Notes: a model not told the origin generated them from the sequence alone. DNA of 64,000 nt from Paenibacillus sp. 1001270B_150601_E10 (GCF_015558675.1 NZ_JADMOL010000007.1:137009-201008), one strand, 5' to 3'. Positions 27,986 through 37,409 are shown, numbered from the stretch's first letter. Translations and numbers: made by a program.

Positions 27986-29449
27986 TTACATTTTTTCAAG
28001 GATACGAGCAACGATCATATTGATCAGTTCCTCTTTGTCCCCAATATTGATGCTTGATGCTTGTGCCGCTTCTGTTGGCTCTGCCAAATCTTCCATTTCT
28101 CTGAGACCATAAGCAACTCTGCGAATATTCAGCAGGTTGAATGGACCGATATTATCGGAAGTGGAGCTTCCGCCTACTGCGCCGCATCCAAGCGTTAGAG
28201 CTGGTGCAATGGCTGTAGTTGCGCCGATGCCGCCAAGGGTACCCGGCGTATTCACAAGCAAGCGGGATACTGGCTTCTTAAGTGCGAACTGGCGCACGAT
28301 TTCTTCATTCTCAGAGTGAATGACCATCGTATGCCCAGCGCCCTCGCCATTTAGGATTTCGATGCAGCGCTCGCATGCCGCTTCCCAGCTGTCTTCGGTA
28401 TAGAAGGCGAGAATTGGCGCAAGCTTCTCGCGAGAATATGGAACCTTCGGTCCAACTTTTGTCTCTTCCGCAATCAGCACGCGAGTGCCAGCTGGAATAT
28501 CGAGGTTCGCAAGCTTCGCGATATGCTCCACGCTGCGGCCGACGATTTGCGGGTTCATTGTGCCATTGGCACGCATAATGAATTTGCCTAGCTGAGCGGA
28601 TTGCTCTTTTGTTAAGAAGTACGCGCCCTGCTTTTTGAATTCAGAAACGACCGCTTCCTTGCTGCATGCTTCCACGACGACGGACTGCTCAGAAGCACAG
28701 ATCGTGCCGTTATCGAACGTCTTGGAGTCCATGATGCGCTTCACCGCAAGCGGAATGTTCGCGCTCTTCTCGATGAAGGCTGGGCCATTGCCTGGGCCTA
28801 CGCCAATTGCTGGCGTGCCGGAAGAATAAGCCGCTTTAACCATCGCGGTTCCACCCGTTGCAAGAATAAGAGCTACATCATTATGCTTCATCAATTGATC
28901 TGTACCTTGGATCGTTGGTACCGTCATGACGCTGATTGCGCCCTCAGGGCATCCTGCTTGAACGGCTGCTTCACTAATGACTTTCACCGTTTCCAATATG
29001 CACTTCAGCGCGTTTGGATGCGGAGAGAACACAATGCTGTTCCCAGCCTTAAGCGCAATCAGCGCTTTGTAGATGACAGTCGAAGTTGGGTTGGTGGACG
29101 GAATCAAACCGGCAATGACTCCAACAGGAACACCGACCTCCATCACTTTATGTGCTTTATCGTCCTTAAGGATGCCGACCGTCTTCATGTCCTTGATCGA
29201 TTCATATACTTGCTTCGAGGCAAAGGCATTCTTGATGATCTTGTCCTGCCAGCGGCCAAAGCCCGTTTCCTCATTGGCCATCTTTGCGAGCTTCTCGCGA
29301 TTCGCATAGCCCGCATCAGCGACTGCTTTGACGATAGCGTCAATTTGCTCTTGTGTCATAACAGCGAGCTTCGCTTGCGCTTCCTTCGCCTTTTTAATCA
29401 GGTCGCGGACTTCTTGAATGGATCTTAGGTCTTTATCCAATGCTTCCAT
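27986..29449 (-). CDS. eutE: Acetaldehyde dehydrogenase (acylating) EutE
   Basis: Oxidises acetaldehyde to acetyl-CoA with NAD+ inside the compartment. The ATG at 29449 follows an AAGGA site; the codon before it is TTG. The 487-residue aldehyde-dehydrogenase fold has the Rossmann motif TGGTAMVKAAY, the catalytic Cys in TFDNGTICASEQSVV (about residue 269), and conserved ANEETGFGRW. The C-terminal 20 residues (GDKEELINMIVARILEKM) follow a linker and look like an encapsulation peptide. In proteobacterial EutE that peptide is at the N-terminus, so its position here is worth noting. Confidence 0.94.
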   Translation of the reverse strand: MEALDKDLRSIQEVRDLIKKAKEAQAKLAVMTQEQIDAIVKAVADAGYANREKLAKMANEETGFGRWQDKIIKNAFASKQVYESIKDMKTVGILKDDKAHKVMEVGVPVGVIAGLIPSTNPTSTVIYKALIALKAGNSIVFSPHPNALKCILETVKVISEAAVQAGCPEGAISVMTVPTIQGTDQLMKHNDVALILATGGTAMVKAAYSSGTPAIGVGPGNGPAFIEKSANIPLAVKRIMDSKTFDNGTICASEQSVVVEACSKEAVVSEFKKQGAYFLTKEQSAQLGKFIMRANGTMNPQIVGRSVEHIAKLANLDIPAGTRVLIAEETKVGPKVPYSREKLAPILAFYTEDSWEAACERCIEILNGEGAGHTMVIHSENEEIVRQFALKKPVSRLLVNTPGTLGGIGATTAIAPALTLGCGAVGGSSTSDNIGPFNLLNIRRVAYGLREMEDLAEPTEAAQASSINIGDKEELINMIVARILEKM

Positions 29450-29483
29450 CAATATTCCTTCTCTCTACTTCGTTATTTTCAAG

Positions 29484-30197
29484 CTAAGCTTTCTTTGTGC
29501 CTTTGCTGCGTTTCTTTGCTGAAGATGGCGCCTTCGGCGGTTTCACACGAGGCTTGCTGCCTTCATCCTTTGCTGCTTTCGCTTCCTGATCTGCTTTCCG
29601 TGCCTCTTCGACAAGCTTTGCCGCCTCTTTGGCAACTCGCTGCATCGCATCCATTGCGGACTTTGCAGCATCTGCAGGCATCTTCGTTTCCACCGCTTGA
29701 TTGCTGCTTACTTCCGAAGAAGCTGGCGATTTCGCCGTGGATTCGAGTATGGCCTTGCCTTCAGCTTTATCTTCAGCCATGCTTTCGTTCTTATCATGAG
29801 CCTTCGCCTCAATCGCAGCCTCTAGCTTTGCTTCTTCCTTCTCATCCGCCTTCAGCTCTGCCTTAGATTCTGCTTGAGGCATCTCTGCCTTTTTCGTCTG
29901 CTCGGCTTCTGGCTGCGCCTCTTCCTTGCCTGCTACCAAGGCGGCTGTCTCCTCATGGAGTCGTGCAATGACATGGCGCGCAACGAGCACGTCCAGCTGC
30001 ACTGCCTGCTCGGCTCCTGCATCTACTGCCGCTTGTACAGCGCCAACGTCACCGCCAAGCTTAACGGTAACAAGTCCGCCCTTGATCACTTCGACTCCGA
30101 TACAGGTGACGGCAGCCGCCTTCAAGGCAGCATCTGCGACGGCAACAGCGCCAAGATAGCCTCTTACCTCCACTAATCCTAATGCTTGATGTCTCAT
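29484..30197 (-). CDS. BMC shell protein with a long charged Ala/Lys/Glu tail (EutK-like)
   Basis: Residues 1-90 form one BMC domain (HQALGLVEVRGYLGAVAVAD, then KGGLVTVKLGGDVGAVQAAV). The remaining 145 residues are low complexity: first acidic/Ala-rich, with many Lys-Ala-Glu repeats (about 95-165), then helical heptad-like (MQRVAKEAAKLVEEARKADQ), ending in a strongly basic stretch KPPKAPSSAKKRSKGTKKA. Enterobacterial EutK also has a BMC domain with a C-terminal extension, but that is a small helix-turn-helix domain. The tail could bind nucleic acid or cargo, or tether the lumenal surface. Start has only a weak AAGGTAG site. BMC domain firm; tail function unknown. Confidence 0.85.
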   Translation of the reverse strand: MRHQALGLVEVRGYLGAVAVADAALKAAAVTCIGVEVIKGGLVTVKLGGDVGAVQAAVDAGAEQAVQLDVLVARHVIARLHEETAALVAGKEEAQPEAEQTKKAEMPQAESKAELKADEKEEAKLEAAIEAKAHDKNESMAEDKAEGKAILESTAKSPASSEVSSNQAVETKMPADAAKSAMDAMQRVAKEAAKLVEEARKADQEAKAAKDEGSKPRVKPPKAPSSAKKRSKGTKKA

Positions 30198-30208
30198 AAG
30201 CGGCTACC

Positions 30209-30862
30209 TTAATAACTCGTCGGGTTATCCGCTACGAACTGGACAGCATCAGCGAAGGCGTCACAAGCAGCCTTGCAGGCCGATTGACTGCCCGTTAGCA
30301 GCGCACCGCCGAAGTTCGTCTCGGACGGCGGACCGAAGAAGGTGGCGATTGTAACATCCGCAGCCTTGAGAGCGGCATCAAGGGCATACATCGCTTCAAG
30401 CGGCGGTGCAATCAGATAGGCAAGAGCCTCGCCTTCTTGAATATTGGCCGTCTCGGACAAATACGTGCCTGTGCGGGATACGCAATGCGCAAAATACGTA
30501 ATGCTGTTATCCTCATTGGCGCTTACAAAGTGCGCGCCGTTCTCAATGAAGTCAACGACAGCGTTCAAGCCGCTGCGCACTTCCTCAGGGGTAGGTCCGG
30601 CTAGAATGCCGATGACCTCGCCTGCCAGCTTTGTGGATGCATTGGCAGAGCCAGCATACATGCTTTTCGCATAGACAACGTCTACCACAGCTGATTTCGT
30701 TGCTTCATCAAGCGCAGCATAGGTCACATCATCAATATCTGCCGTAATGATCCCCAAGCTTTTATGGTGCGGCTTAAGCTCCAGCTTATTAGCCATATCC
30801 AGGCTTACGTTGGAAATGAGCTTCATGCCGAGCACTTGTGCATGAATCGGTTCGTTTCTCAT
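30209..30862 (-). CDS. eutL: Trimeric shell protein EutL
   Basis: A 217-residue tandem-BMC (BMC-T) protein. EutL trimers form the large gated pore of the shell and bind ethanolamine near it. It has the family pattern LGMKLISNVSLDMANKLELK at the start, SITYFAHCVSRTGTYLS in the middle and GPPSETNFGGALLTGSQSAC near the end. It has a GGAGG site and lies 19 bases after eutC. Length and motifs are normal for the family. Confidence 0.94.
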   Translation of the reverse strand: MRNEPIHAQVLGMKLISNVSLDMANKLELKPHHKSLGIITADIDDVTYAALDEATKSAVVDVVYAKSMYAGSANASTKLAGEVIGILAGPTPEEVRSGLNAVVDFIENGAHFVSANEDNSITYFAHCVSRTGTYLSETANIQEGEALAYLIAPPLEAMYALDAALKAADVTIATFFGPPSETNFGGALLTGSQSACKAACDAFADAVQFVADNPTSY

Positions 30863-30881
30863 ACGTGCCTCCTTGTGATCC

Positions 30882-31895
30882 TTATAGTTTCAAATCAATA
30901 CCAGACGCCTTGCGATCAATCATAGTCTTGATCAATTCAGCGATATGAGCGCCAGCTTCTACAGCTGGTGTTCCTCCAGAATGGATGTTGGAAATCACGG
31001 TGCGCTTCGCTTCCGGCATTCCTACCGTTGGCTTGTAAGCAATATAAGCACTCATCGACTCCGCCGTAACGAGTCCTGGACGCTCGCCGACCAACAGGCA
31101 GATGACATCTGAGCCTGTCACATCCCCGATAACATCCATCGATGGAACACGGCAGTGCTTAACGAACAGAATCTCGCCAACCTCAATGCCATACATTTTA
31201 AGACCTTGCGTAATCGCAGGGATGATATCGCGAAGATTCGCCTCGATCGCAGCGGAGCTCAGTCCGTCTCCGACCATGATTTGGACCTTCGCCTGCTTCA
31301 CGGTATGCTGCTTAATGAATTCAACCGTGTCTTGGGAGAATTGGCGTCCCAAGTCCGGGCGAGTAATGTATTCATCCTTGTCCCGGCACATCGTTTCGAT
31401 TGGAACAAGATTCATTTCCTTAACGAAATCCTCTGATACGTAGGAGAACACCGCATCCTGCGCTGCCGCATGGTCAGCACGGAATCGAAGCGACGTAATC
31501 GTCATGTATCGTGGGCCAGCACGCCATACGCCAAGGCGAGCCGGAGTCTTTTCCTTCATTTTCAAGTAGCCTTCGCGATCCGCAGGCTCTGGCACAAGCA
31601 GCTGCTTGCGAAGGTCGATCTCCGTGATATCATCAAGGCATTCGCCTTCATCATCGGATGCTTCCGTTGCATGAATACCCTCTGCCGTTGTCGACGCTGC
31701 TGCATGCTGAGCATGAGCGATAAACGCTTCTGCCGCAGGCCTTTTCTCGACCGCAGTCTGCTTTGTTTCCACTTCTGCTGCTGCAGCGCTTGCGGATGGA
31801 GCCCCAGTTGTTGCCCCTGCTGATTCAGATGCTGGCGTACCAACCATCTCATTTAGAATCGATTCAATCATCGATTTTAGATCTTTTTCATTCAT
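30882..31895 (-). CDS. eutC: Ethanolamine ammonia-lyase small subunit EutC
   Basis: Small subunit of adenosylcobalamin-dependent ethanolamine ammonia-lyase. The conserved domain starts near residue 90 ([20 protein letters not shown]) and includes the cobalamin-contacting region [18 protein letters not shown] and [21 protein letters not shown]. The protein is 337 residues, about 40 longer than E. coli EutC. The extra part is an amphipathic helix ([19 protein letters not shown]) followed by some 65 residues rich in Ala, Ser and Glu. That layout is the classic encapsulation peptide plus linker. Strong GGAGG site; 18 bases after eutB. Confidence 0.94.
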   Translation of the reverse strand: MNEKDLKSMIESILNEMVGTPASESAGATTGAPSASAAAAEVETKQTAVEKRPAAEAFIAHAQHAAASTTAEGIHATEASDDEGECLDDITEIDLRKQLLVPEPADREGYLKMKEKTPARLGVWRAGPRYMTITSLRFRADHAAAQDAVFSYVSEDFVKEMNLVPIETMCRDKDEYITRPDLGRQFSQDTVEFIKQHTVKQAKVQIMVGDGLSSAAIEANLRDIIPAITQGLKMYGIEVGEILFVKHCRVPSMDVIGDVTGSDVICLLVGERPGLVTAESMSAYIAYKPTVGMPEAKRTVISNIHSGGTPAVEAGAHIAELIKTMIDRKASGIDLKL

Positions 31896-31913
31896 ACGAG
31901 CTTCCTCCTTCCC

Positions 31914-33278
31914 TTACTTGAGAAACACTGATGCGTCCCCTGCTTTTTTAGTCAGCTTGCCATTCTCGATAAAGCCCATCTTCTCCATCCACTGTTCAAA
32001 CTCGCGGATCGGACGCAATCCAAGCAGCTCGCGAAGAGTCGCTGTTTCGTGATAACCTGTTGTTTGGTAGTTCAGCATGACATCATCGCCGTGCGGGATA
32101 CCCATGAAGAAGTTGCAGCCTGCTGCGGACAACAGAACAGCCAAGTTCTCAAGGTCATTCTGATCAGCCTTCATATGGTTCGTATAGCAAGCATCGCAGC
32201 CCATCGAAATACCGGTCAGCTTACCCATGAAGTGATCCTCGAGGCCTGCGCGGATAACCTGCTTCGCATCGTAGAGATACTCAGGGCCAATAAAGCCAAC
32301 CACTGTATTCACAAGGAACGGATTGTATTTCTTAGCAAAGCCATAGCAGCGAGCTTCCATCGTGACTTGGTCAATCCCATGATGTGCTTCGGAAGATAGC
32401 TCCGAGCCTTGGCCTGTCTCAAAATACATCACGTCAGGACCGGCTACTTGTCCATGCTGCAGAACAAGCTGCTGGGCTTCCTCGATCGTAGCGGCATTGA
32501 AGCCAAAGGCCGCATTGCCCTTCTCAGAACCTGCGATCGATTGGAAGATGAGGCCTGTTGGCGCTCCGCGCTTCACGGCTTCCATTTGGGTTGTAACGTG
32601 AGCGAGTACGCAAGTTTGGGTAGGGATCTCCCACTTCTGGCGGAATTCCTCGAAGCGCTTCAAGACGCGCGTTACACTTTCTACCGAATCATCTACCGGG
32701 TTAAGGCCAAGCACAGCATCTCCGATCCCAAAGGTCAAGCCTTCCATGAGAGAGGCCATGATGCCATCCGGATCATCAGTCGGATGGTTCGGCTGAAGCC
32801 GTGCCGACAGCGTGCCTGAACGGCCAATTGTAGTATTCGCAGTCGCTGTAATACGGATCTTCTTTGCCCCATACATCAAGTCAAGGTTGGACATAATCTT
32901 CGCAACCGCAGCTACCATCTCAGCGGTTAGTCCGCGGGATACGCGCTTGATGTCTGCTTCTGTTGTGTTTTCGTTCAAGATCCACTCCCGAAGCTCTTCA
33001 ACCGTCCAATTCTTGATCTCGCTATAAATGCGCTCGTTAACCTGGTCTTGAATGATTCGCGTAACCTCATCGACTTCATAAGGAACCGCTGGGTTATTGC
33101 GCAAATCCTCTAGCGTAATCTGAGCCAGCACAACCTTTGCTGCCACACGCTCTTCGGATGAAGTAGCTGCGAGTCCAGCTAGCATATCCCCTGATTTTTC
33201 TTCGTTTGCTTTTGCCATGACTTCCATGAGGGAATTAAACTGGTAGACTCGGCCAAACAATTTCGTTTTTAGAATCAC
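31914..33278 (-). CDS. eutB: Ethanolamine ammonia-lyase large subunit EutB
   Basis: Catalytic subunit that turns ethanolamine into acetaldehyde and ammonia. The start is a GTG at 33278, seven bases after GGAAGGAGG, giving VILKTKLFGRVYQF, the usual EutB start; an upstream in-frame ATG has no site. The 454 residues match EutB in length and in conserved stretches: ANTTIGRSGTLSARLQPNHP, FQSIAGSEKGNAAFGFN, YFETGQGSELSSEAHHGIDQ and GCDACYTNHMKADQNDL. It follows eutA by 42 bases. Confidence 0.96.
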   Translation of the reverse strand: MILKTKLFGRVYQFNSLMEVMAKANEEKSGDMLAGLAATSSEERVAAKVVLAQITLEDLRNNPAVPYEVDEVTRIIQDQVNERIYSEIKNWTVEELREWILNENTTEADIKRVSRGLTAEMVAAVAKIMSNLDLMYGAKKIRITATANTTIGRSGTLSARLQPNHPTDDPDGIMASLMEGLTFGIGDAVLGLNPVDDSVESVTRVLKRFEEFRQKWEIPTQTCVLAHVTTQMEAVKRGAPTGLIFQSIAGSEKGNAAFGFNAATIEEAQQLVLQHGQVAGPDVMYFETGQGSELSSEAHHGIDQVTMEARCYGFAKKYNPFLVNTVVGFIGPEYLYDAKQVIRAGLEDHFMGKLTGISMGCDACYTNHMKADQNDLENLAVLLSAAGCNFFMGIPHGDDVMLNYQTTGYHETATLRELLGLRPIREFEQWMEKMGFIENGKLTKKAGDASVFLK

Positions 33279-33320
33279 AAAAGCTCCTCCTTCCAACCTC
33301 TAGGCTGATCTATATATAAA

Positions 33321-34760
33321 TTAGTGAAATACAAGCGTCTTGATCACGACTGGCAGCACCTTGCCTTCAGCAATCGGCTTACCGATATCGATGTAATCTC
33401 CATTGTCCACTTGAACACTGTCGATACAAACAACATCCTTCTTGTAATCAAGCAGAGCGTACAGCGTCTGCCCCAGCACCTTCGCCATATCGTGATGGAC
33501 GATCACAATGAGCGGATATTCTCGCTCTATTAGCTCTGACATGCCTTGATACAGCCCTTGGGCATACTTTTGAACTTCCGCGAAGCTTGGACTGTTCTTG
33601 CCTTCAATCGCGATCGCAACCCGCTGCAAATCATTGTTCAGCTTGAACCAGCTGAGCTTGTCGGTAATGGCTTGAGCAAGCTGGCTGCTGTCGCCCGCCT
33701 CATCAACAGATGCAAGCTTTAGAATCGGAATGTTCTTAATCGGGAAGCTCTCTTCCGTATACGTAATCGTGCTTCCGCTTATTTCCGTTGTATGAGAGCC
33801 CGCGCCAACCACGGTCGCTCGGATCGTTTCTGCAGAACGCGCTACGGTCATCTGCTTCACAAGTGGCGACTCTGCAATCGCCCGTCCCAGCAAGATGCCG
33901 ATATCTCCGTATTGGAATACATCTCCTTCGGCTTCTTGGTAAATGTAATCCGCAACCCCGCCAGAAAATGAGATGCATGGAATCGTTTGTTCCAGCTTCA
34001 AGCCCTTATTCGTGACGATCGTGTCGTAAAAGTCACCCAGTGGACGAAGTCCGACGCTTTCCTCAAGCAGCTTGACCATTTCTCCGATAATCGGCTTGAG
34101 CGTTTCCGGTGTTACCCGCTGCCCAAGCACAAGCTCGATTCCTCTTCGCTCTGCCAGTTGTCTGATCTTTGGTGCAATATAGGTGATCTCATGGGATTGC
34201 TGGTCCACCTTGATCAAACGTCCACCTATATCCAAACATCCCGTATCAATAAGCTCTCCATGGTGAAATAGCGCTAGGTTGCTCGTTCCGCCACCGATAT
34301 CGATATTGACGATGGAAGTGGAATGATCCTTCGAGTACGTATGCGCTCCTGCCCCTTTTGCGGCAATGATGCTCTCGAGATCCGGTCCTGCTGTCGCAAC
34401 AACAAAGTCTCCGGCAAAGCCGCTAAGCGACAACACCGCCTCATTGGCATTTTCCTTTCTTGCTGTTTCGCCTGTGATAATAACCGCTCCGGTCTGTATG
34501 TCGTCCTTCGAGATCCCTGCCTTCACATACTGCTCCTCGACAAACTTCTGAATCTGCTGCATATCGATCCGATTGTCTGGCAGCACAGGCGTGAAGCAGA
34601 TATCGCTTCGGTATACGACTTCCTTGTCCGTAATGACTAAGCGCGGCACCGAGAAAGAGGAGGCTAGGTTTTGAATGTAGAGCTTCGACAGCACCAATTG
34701 CGTCGTCGAGGTTCCCATATCTATGCCAACACTCAGCAATTGCTCGTTCACTTTTCTCAT
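33321..34760 (-). CDS. eutA: Ethanolamine ammonia-lyase reactivating factor EutA
   Basis: Chaperone-like ATPase that releases damaged cobalamin from EutBC. The 479-residue protein has actin/Hsp70-type ATPase motifs: VGIDMGTSTTQLVLSKL near the start, IVNIDIGGGTSNLALFH near residue 150 and GVADYIYQEAEGD later. Start at the ATG 34760 leaves almost no spacing after GGGG; a GTG at 34751, four bases after GGGGATGAG, is an equal or better candidate. It is the first gene after an internal EutV-type antitermination leader, so the catalytic genes can be controlled separately from eutSPVW. Confidence 0.93.
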   Translation of the reverse strand: MRKVNEQLLSVGIDMGTSTTQLVLSKLYIQNLASSFSVPRLVITDKEVVYRSDICFTPVLPDNRIDMQQIQKFVEEQYVKAGISKDDIQTGAVIITGETARKENANEAVLSLSGFAGDFVVATAGPDLESIIAAKGAGAHTYSKDHSTSIVNIDIGGGTSNLALFHHGELIDTGCLDIGGRLIKVDQQSHEITYIAPKIRQLAERRGIELVLGQRVTPETLKPIIGEMVKLLEESVGLRPLGDFYDTIVTNKGLKLEQTIPCISFSGGVADYIYQEAEGDVFQYGDIGILLGRAIAESPLVKQMTVARSAETIRATVVGAGSHTTEISGSTITYTEESFPIKNIPILKLASVDEAGDSSQLAQAITDKLSWFKLNNDLQRVAIAIEGKNSPSFAEVQKYAQGLYQGMSELIEREYPLIVIVHHDMAKVLGQTLYALLDYKKDVVCIDSVQVDNGDYIDIGKPIAEGKVLPVVIKTLVFH

Positions 34761-34794
34761 CCCCTATCGCTTGAGTTCAAGTCCCTATTGACGC

Positions 34795-34850
34795 AAAAAG
34801 GCTTAAAGTAATAACCCTTCGGGTTCACCCGAAATGGTCTACTTTAAGCC
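34795..34850 (-). terminator. Intrinsic terminator in the eutA leader (EutV target)
   Basis: GGCTTAAAGTA and TACTTTAAGCC pair on the minus strand around a region with its own small hairpin (TTCGGGTGAACCCGAA), followed by TTTTT. The 5' arm overlaps the second antitermination hairpin, so forming one excludes the other. Confidence 0.88.
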
Positions 34851-34881
34851 TCATTGCTTACGGGACTACATCCTTGTAGCC
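34845..34881 (-). promoter_or_regulatory. EutV dual-hairpin antitermination element before eutA
   Basis: On the minus strand, hairpin P1 (34864-34881) is GGCTAC, loop AAGGAT, GTAGTC. Hairpin P2 (34845-34860) is TAAGC, loop AATGAG, GCTTA. Both hexaloops have A at position 1 and G at position 4, the hallmarks of ANTAR-bound RNA. P2 shares its 3' arm with the terminator. EutV binding should therefore allow read-through into eutA-eutH. Confidence 0.85.
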
Positions 34882-34888
34882 GGAATAT

Positions 34889-36310
34889 TTATTTTTTGAA
34901 CGTAAACGTAACGGTTGTACCGTCTTGATTGGACACGATATTAAGCTTGCCCATCAGCTTGTCCTTCACATAGCTGCGAACAATCGACAAGCCCAGGCTC
35001 TTTTGCGAGGCCTCTTCAACAGAGAAGCCTGCTCCATTGTCTGCAACAACAACCGTAACCAGTTCGTCTTTCAGCGTTGCTTTAATGGTGATGTGGCCTT
35101 GGGCCGCATCATCAAAAGCATGCTCATAGCTGTTGTGAATCAGCTCGCTCACAATCAGCGCGATGGCCACCGTACGGTCGCTATCGAGACAAATGCTCTC
35201 AGTTGAGTTGATGTCCATCTGCACGGAATCGTGAACAAAGCAACGACTAATATTCGAAGCGATCAGTCGAATAACATCCATCAAATCCACTTGCGCGTCA
35301 ATCTCGGTCGAGAGCAATTCATGGGTTGCGGCAATCGCAAGCACCCTGCTCACGCTGTCATTCAGGCTCTTCTTGGCCTCAGGACTTTCGCATTGCCGCG
35401 CTTGAATGCGCAGGAGCGAAGCAACGGTCTGCAAGTTGTTTTTCACCCGATGGTGAATCTCGCGGATCGCAACGGACTTGGATACGATCTCCGCTTCCTT
35501 CTTCTTGATCTCGGTGACATCATGGAGAATGACGCCCACGGACAAGTCCTCTTCTGAGATAAACAGCCGCTTCACTTGATAGTATCGCTCCGCTGCCTTC
35601 ACGTCCGTCGTGGACGGATAGCACGGAGAGAGCGTATGCTGCTTAATGACATCAGAAAAGGTCGTCTGATCAAGCGACAAATTATCATAATGCAGCCCTT
35701 CGATGTCTTCTAGGTAGCCAAGCTGCTTATAGTAAACATCCGCTTGCTTATTTTTAAGCTTCAGGAAGCCATGCTTATCAAATACCAGCACCGCATCCTC
35801 GAGCTGATTGATGATCGAGTCTTTGAACCGAAGCATCGCCGTCAGCATCGAGGACATCTCGCTGTCCTCGCACTGCGTTCCCATCATATTGAAGTGGGCT
35901 TGAATATTGTCGCTCACGTTTTTTTCATAGATCACGACGGCTATAACGCCAGCTTCATTTTTGATCGGATACACGGTCTGTCTGACGAGATGATTCTCCT
36001 GCGTGTTCGCGATAAGCCCCTGCGTCATGATCCCTGTCTCAAGTGTTCTTAGGACGCCTGGCTCATTCTCTCGAAGTGCTCGTTCTCCTGCAACGGGCCG
36101 CTTATACAGCGACTCCTGCTTGCTTGGACGACGATGGTACACAACGATCGCCTCATCAGAGACGCTCGACAGCACATCGATAAATACGTCATCTTGCACC
36201 TCGGATTGCTGAAAGGACTCCGCCAACTCGACGATTCTCTCGATATCCTGCTCGCTTAATCCGGTATGAAGGAGACAAAGCTCCTCAATTTGCTTTTTAT
36301 AATCAATCAT
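34889..36310 (-). CDS. eutW: Ethanolamine sensor histidine kinase EutW
   Basis: A 473-residue cytoplasmic kinase. The N-terminal region (about 1-150) is the sensor of the EutW family, followed by a PAS-like part (about 165-275) and a HisKA_2 box with EIHHRVKNNLQ (His286-His287). The C-terminal ATPase has VVADNGAGFSVEEAS and LGLSIVRSYV. No membrane segment is seen, which fits sensing of internal ethanolamine. It phosphorylates EutV, whose gene it overlaps by eight bases. Confidence 0.93.
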   Translation of the reverse strand: MIDYKKQIEELCLLHTGLSEQDIERIVELAESFQQSEVQDDVFIDVLSSVSDEAIVVYHRRPSKQESLYKRPVAGERALRENEPGVLRTLETGIMTQGLIANTQENHLVRQTVYPIKNEAGVIAVVIYEKNVSDNIQAHFNMMGTQCEDSEMSSMLTAMLRFKDSIINQLEDAVLVFDKHGFLKLKNKQADVYYKQLGYLEDIEGLHYDNLSLDQTTFSDVIKQHTLSPCYPSTTDVKAAERYYQVKRLFISEEDLSVGVILHDVTEIKKKEAEIVSKSVAIREIHHRVKNNLQTVASLLRIQARQCESPEAKKSLNDSVSRVLAIAATHELLSTEIDAQVDLMDVIRLIASNISRCFVHDSVQMDINSTESICLDSDRTVAIALIVSELIHNSYEHAFDDAAQGHITIKATLKDELVTVVVADNGAGFSVEEASQKSLGLSIVRSYVKDKLMGKLNIVSNQDGTTVTFTFKK

Positions 36311-36875
36311 AGGAGATCACAATCGTCGTCGCGATCTCAATCATTGGACATCGACGATCCATGCTTAATTTGCGCAAGGTCTGATAGGCTTCCTCTTCGG
36401 TGTAGCCATTCTCTTTCATCAGTATGCCTTTCGCTTTCTCCACTGCTTTACGCTCTTCCATCTTCTGTGTCATCTTCGATAGATTCTGCTCAAGCTTGCG
36501 GATTTCCCTGCCTTTGGCGATCGTTACTTCCACCATAGGAATGAACGACTTTTCGTCAAGCGGCTTCACCAAATAACCAAGCGCACCGACTGAGGTTGCT
36601 TTTTCAACCGTTTGTTTGTCGCTGAAGGCGGTTAACAGAATAATGCCTCCCGCGAGCTGTTCTGAAATGATTCGTTTACCTGCTTTCAGTCCATCAAGAA
36701 TAGGCATTTGCACATCCATGATGACAAGGTCAGGCAGATGCTTTTTACAACATTCGATGGCTTCAAAACCATCGGAAGCTTCGCCTACTACATTGTAGTT
36801 CGCTTCCTCCAGCATCTCACGAATATCCATTCTTGTAATAGGTTCATCGTCGACTATTACAATTTTTCCATTCAT
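36303..36875 (-). CDS. eutV: Response regulator / RNA-binding antiterminator EutV
   Basis: A 190-residue protein. The receiver has IVDDE (residues 7-11), the phosphoacceptor Asp54 (MDVQMP) and Lys104 (LVKPLDE). A coiled linker (about 122-140) leads to an ANTAR domain (about 137-186: VEKAKGILMKENGYTEEEAY, then LRKLSMD). Phosphorylated EutV dimers bind paired hexaloop hairpins in nascent eut RNAs and prevent termination. Targets are visible here in the eutG, eutS and eutA leaders. The start has a GAGGTG site eight bases upstream. Confidence 0.95.
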   Translation of the reverse strand: MNGKIVIVDDEPITRMDIREMLEEANYNVVGEASDGFEAIECCKKHLPDLVIMDVQMPILDGLKAGKRIISEQLAGGIILLTAFSDKQTVEKATSVGALGYLVKPLDEKSFIPMVEVTIAKGREIRKLEQNLSKMTQKMEERKAVEKAKGILMKENGYTEEEAYQTLRKLSMDRRCPMIEIATTIVISYD

Positions 36876-36965
36876 GTGTCATGCACCTCATTGTTTGCCG
36901 TTATTTGCTTGTATCGTTTGGGAAGCTTCACAGCTTGATGGTTAGGCCGTCTCGGGATTATCGCG

Positions 36966-37397
36966 TTACGTCTCCAAGTAAGCTTGGAGCGCCTCCACTC
37001 CCACATTTTCTATCGTTGAGACTTCAAATATTCGCTCTGCACCTGCCGCCTGCAGCTGTTCTCTCGCACGCTCCACTGCTGCTTGTCCCTCTGCGAGCTC
37101 GATCTTCGTTACGATCCCGATAACGGGCTTCGCGAACATCGTAGCAAAGGCGGGCGGGAAGAAGCTGTCTTCCTTTGTGCAATCTTGCACTAACCCGATT
37201 ACGTCAGCATCTACACTGGATACGAGCAGCATCTTGTACAAATATCGATTCTCGATGCATTCTCCAGGCGTGTCAATGGAATGCTCGAAGCTTTCGATCG
37301 CTTGCGTCTTCTTATAAGCAATCTCTTGTCCATGCAGCTTCTGACAGAGCGTGGTTTTGCCTGATCCGGTGCTCCCGGCTAGAATGATTGTTTTCAT
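36966..37397 (-). CDS. eutP: EutP, P-loop GTPase/kinase-like eut protein
   Basis: A 143-residue protein with a P-loop (ILAGSTGSGKTTLCQKL, residues 4-20), a DxxG-like segment SIDTPGECIENRYLY and the TKIELAEG box similar to the G4 NKxD motif of Ras-like GTPases. EutP/PduV-type proteins sit with shell genes and have been described as acetate kinase-like or as small GTPases; I cannot decide. It lies 12 bases after eutS and about 90 bases before eutV. Confidence 0.92.
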   Translation of the reverse strand: MKTIILAGSTGSGKTTLCQKLHGQEIAYKKTQAIESFEHSIDTPGECIENRYLYKMLLVSSVDADVIGLVQDCTKEDSFFPPAFATMFAKPVIGIVTKIELAEGQAAVERAREQLQAAGAERIFEVSTIENVGVEALQAYLET

Positions 37398-37409
37398 CGC
37401 TTCTATCTC

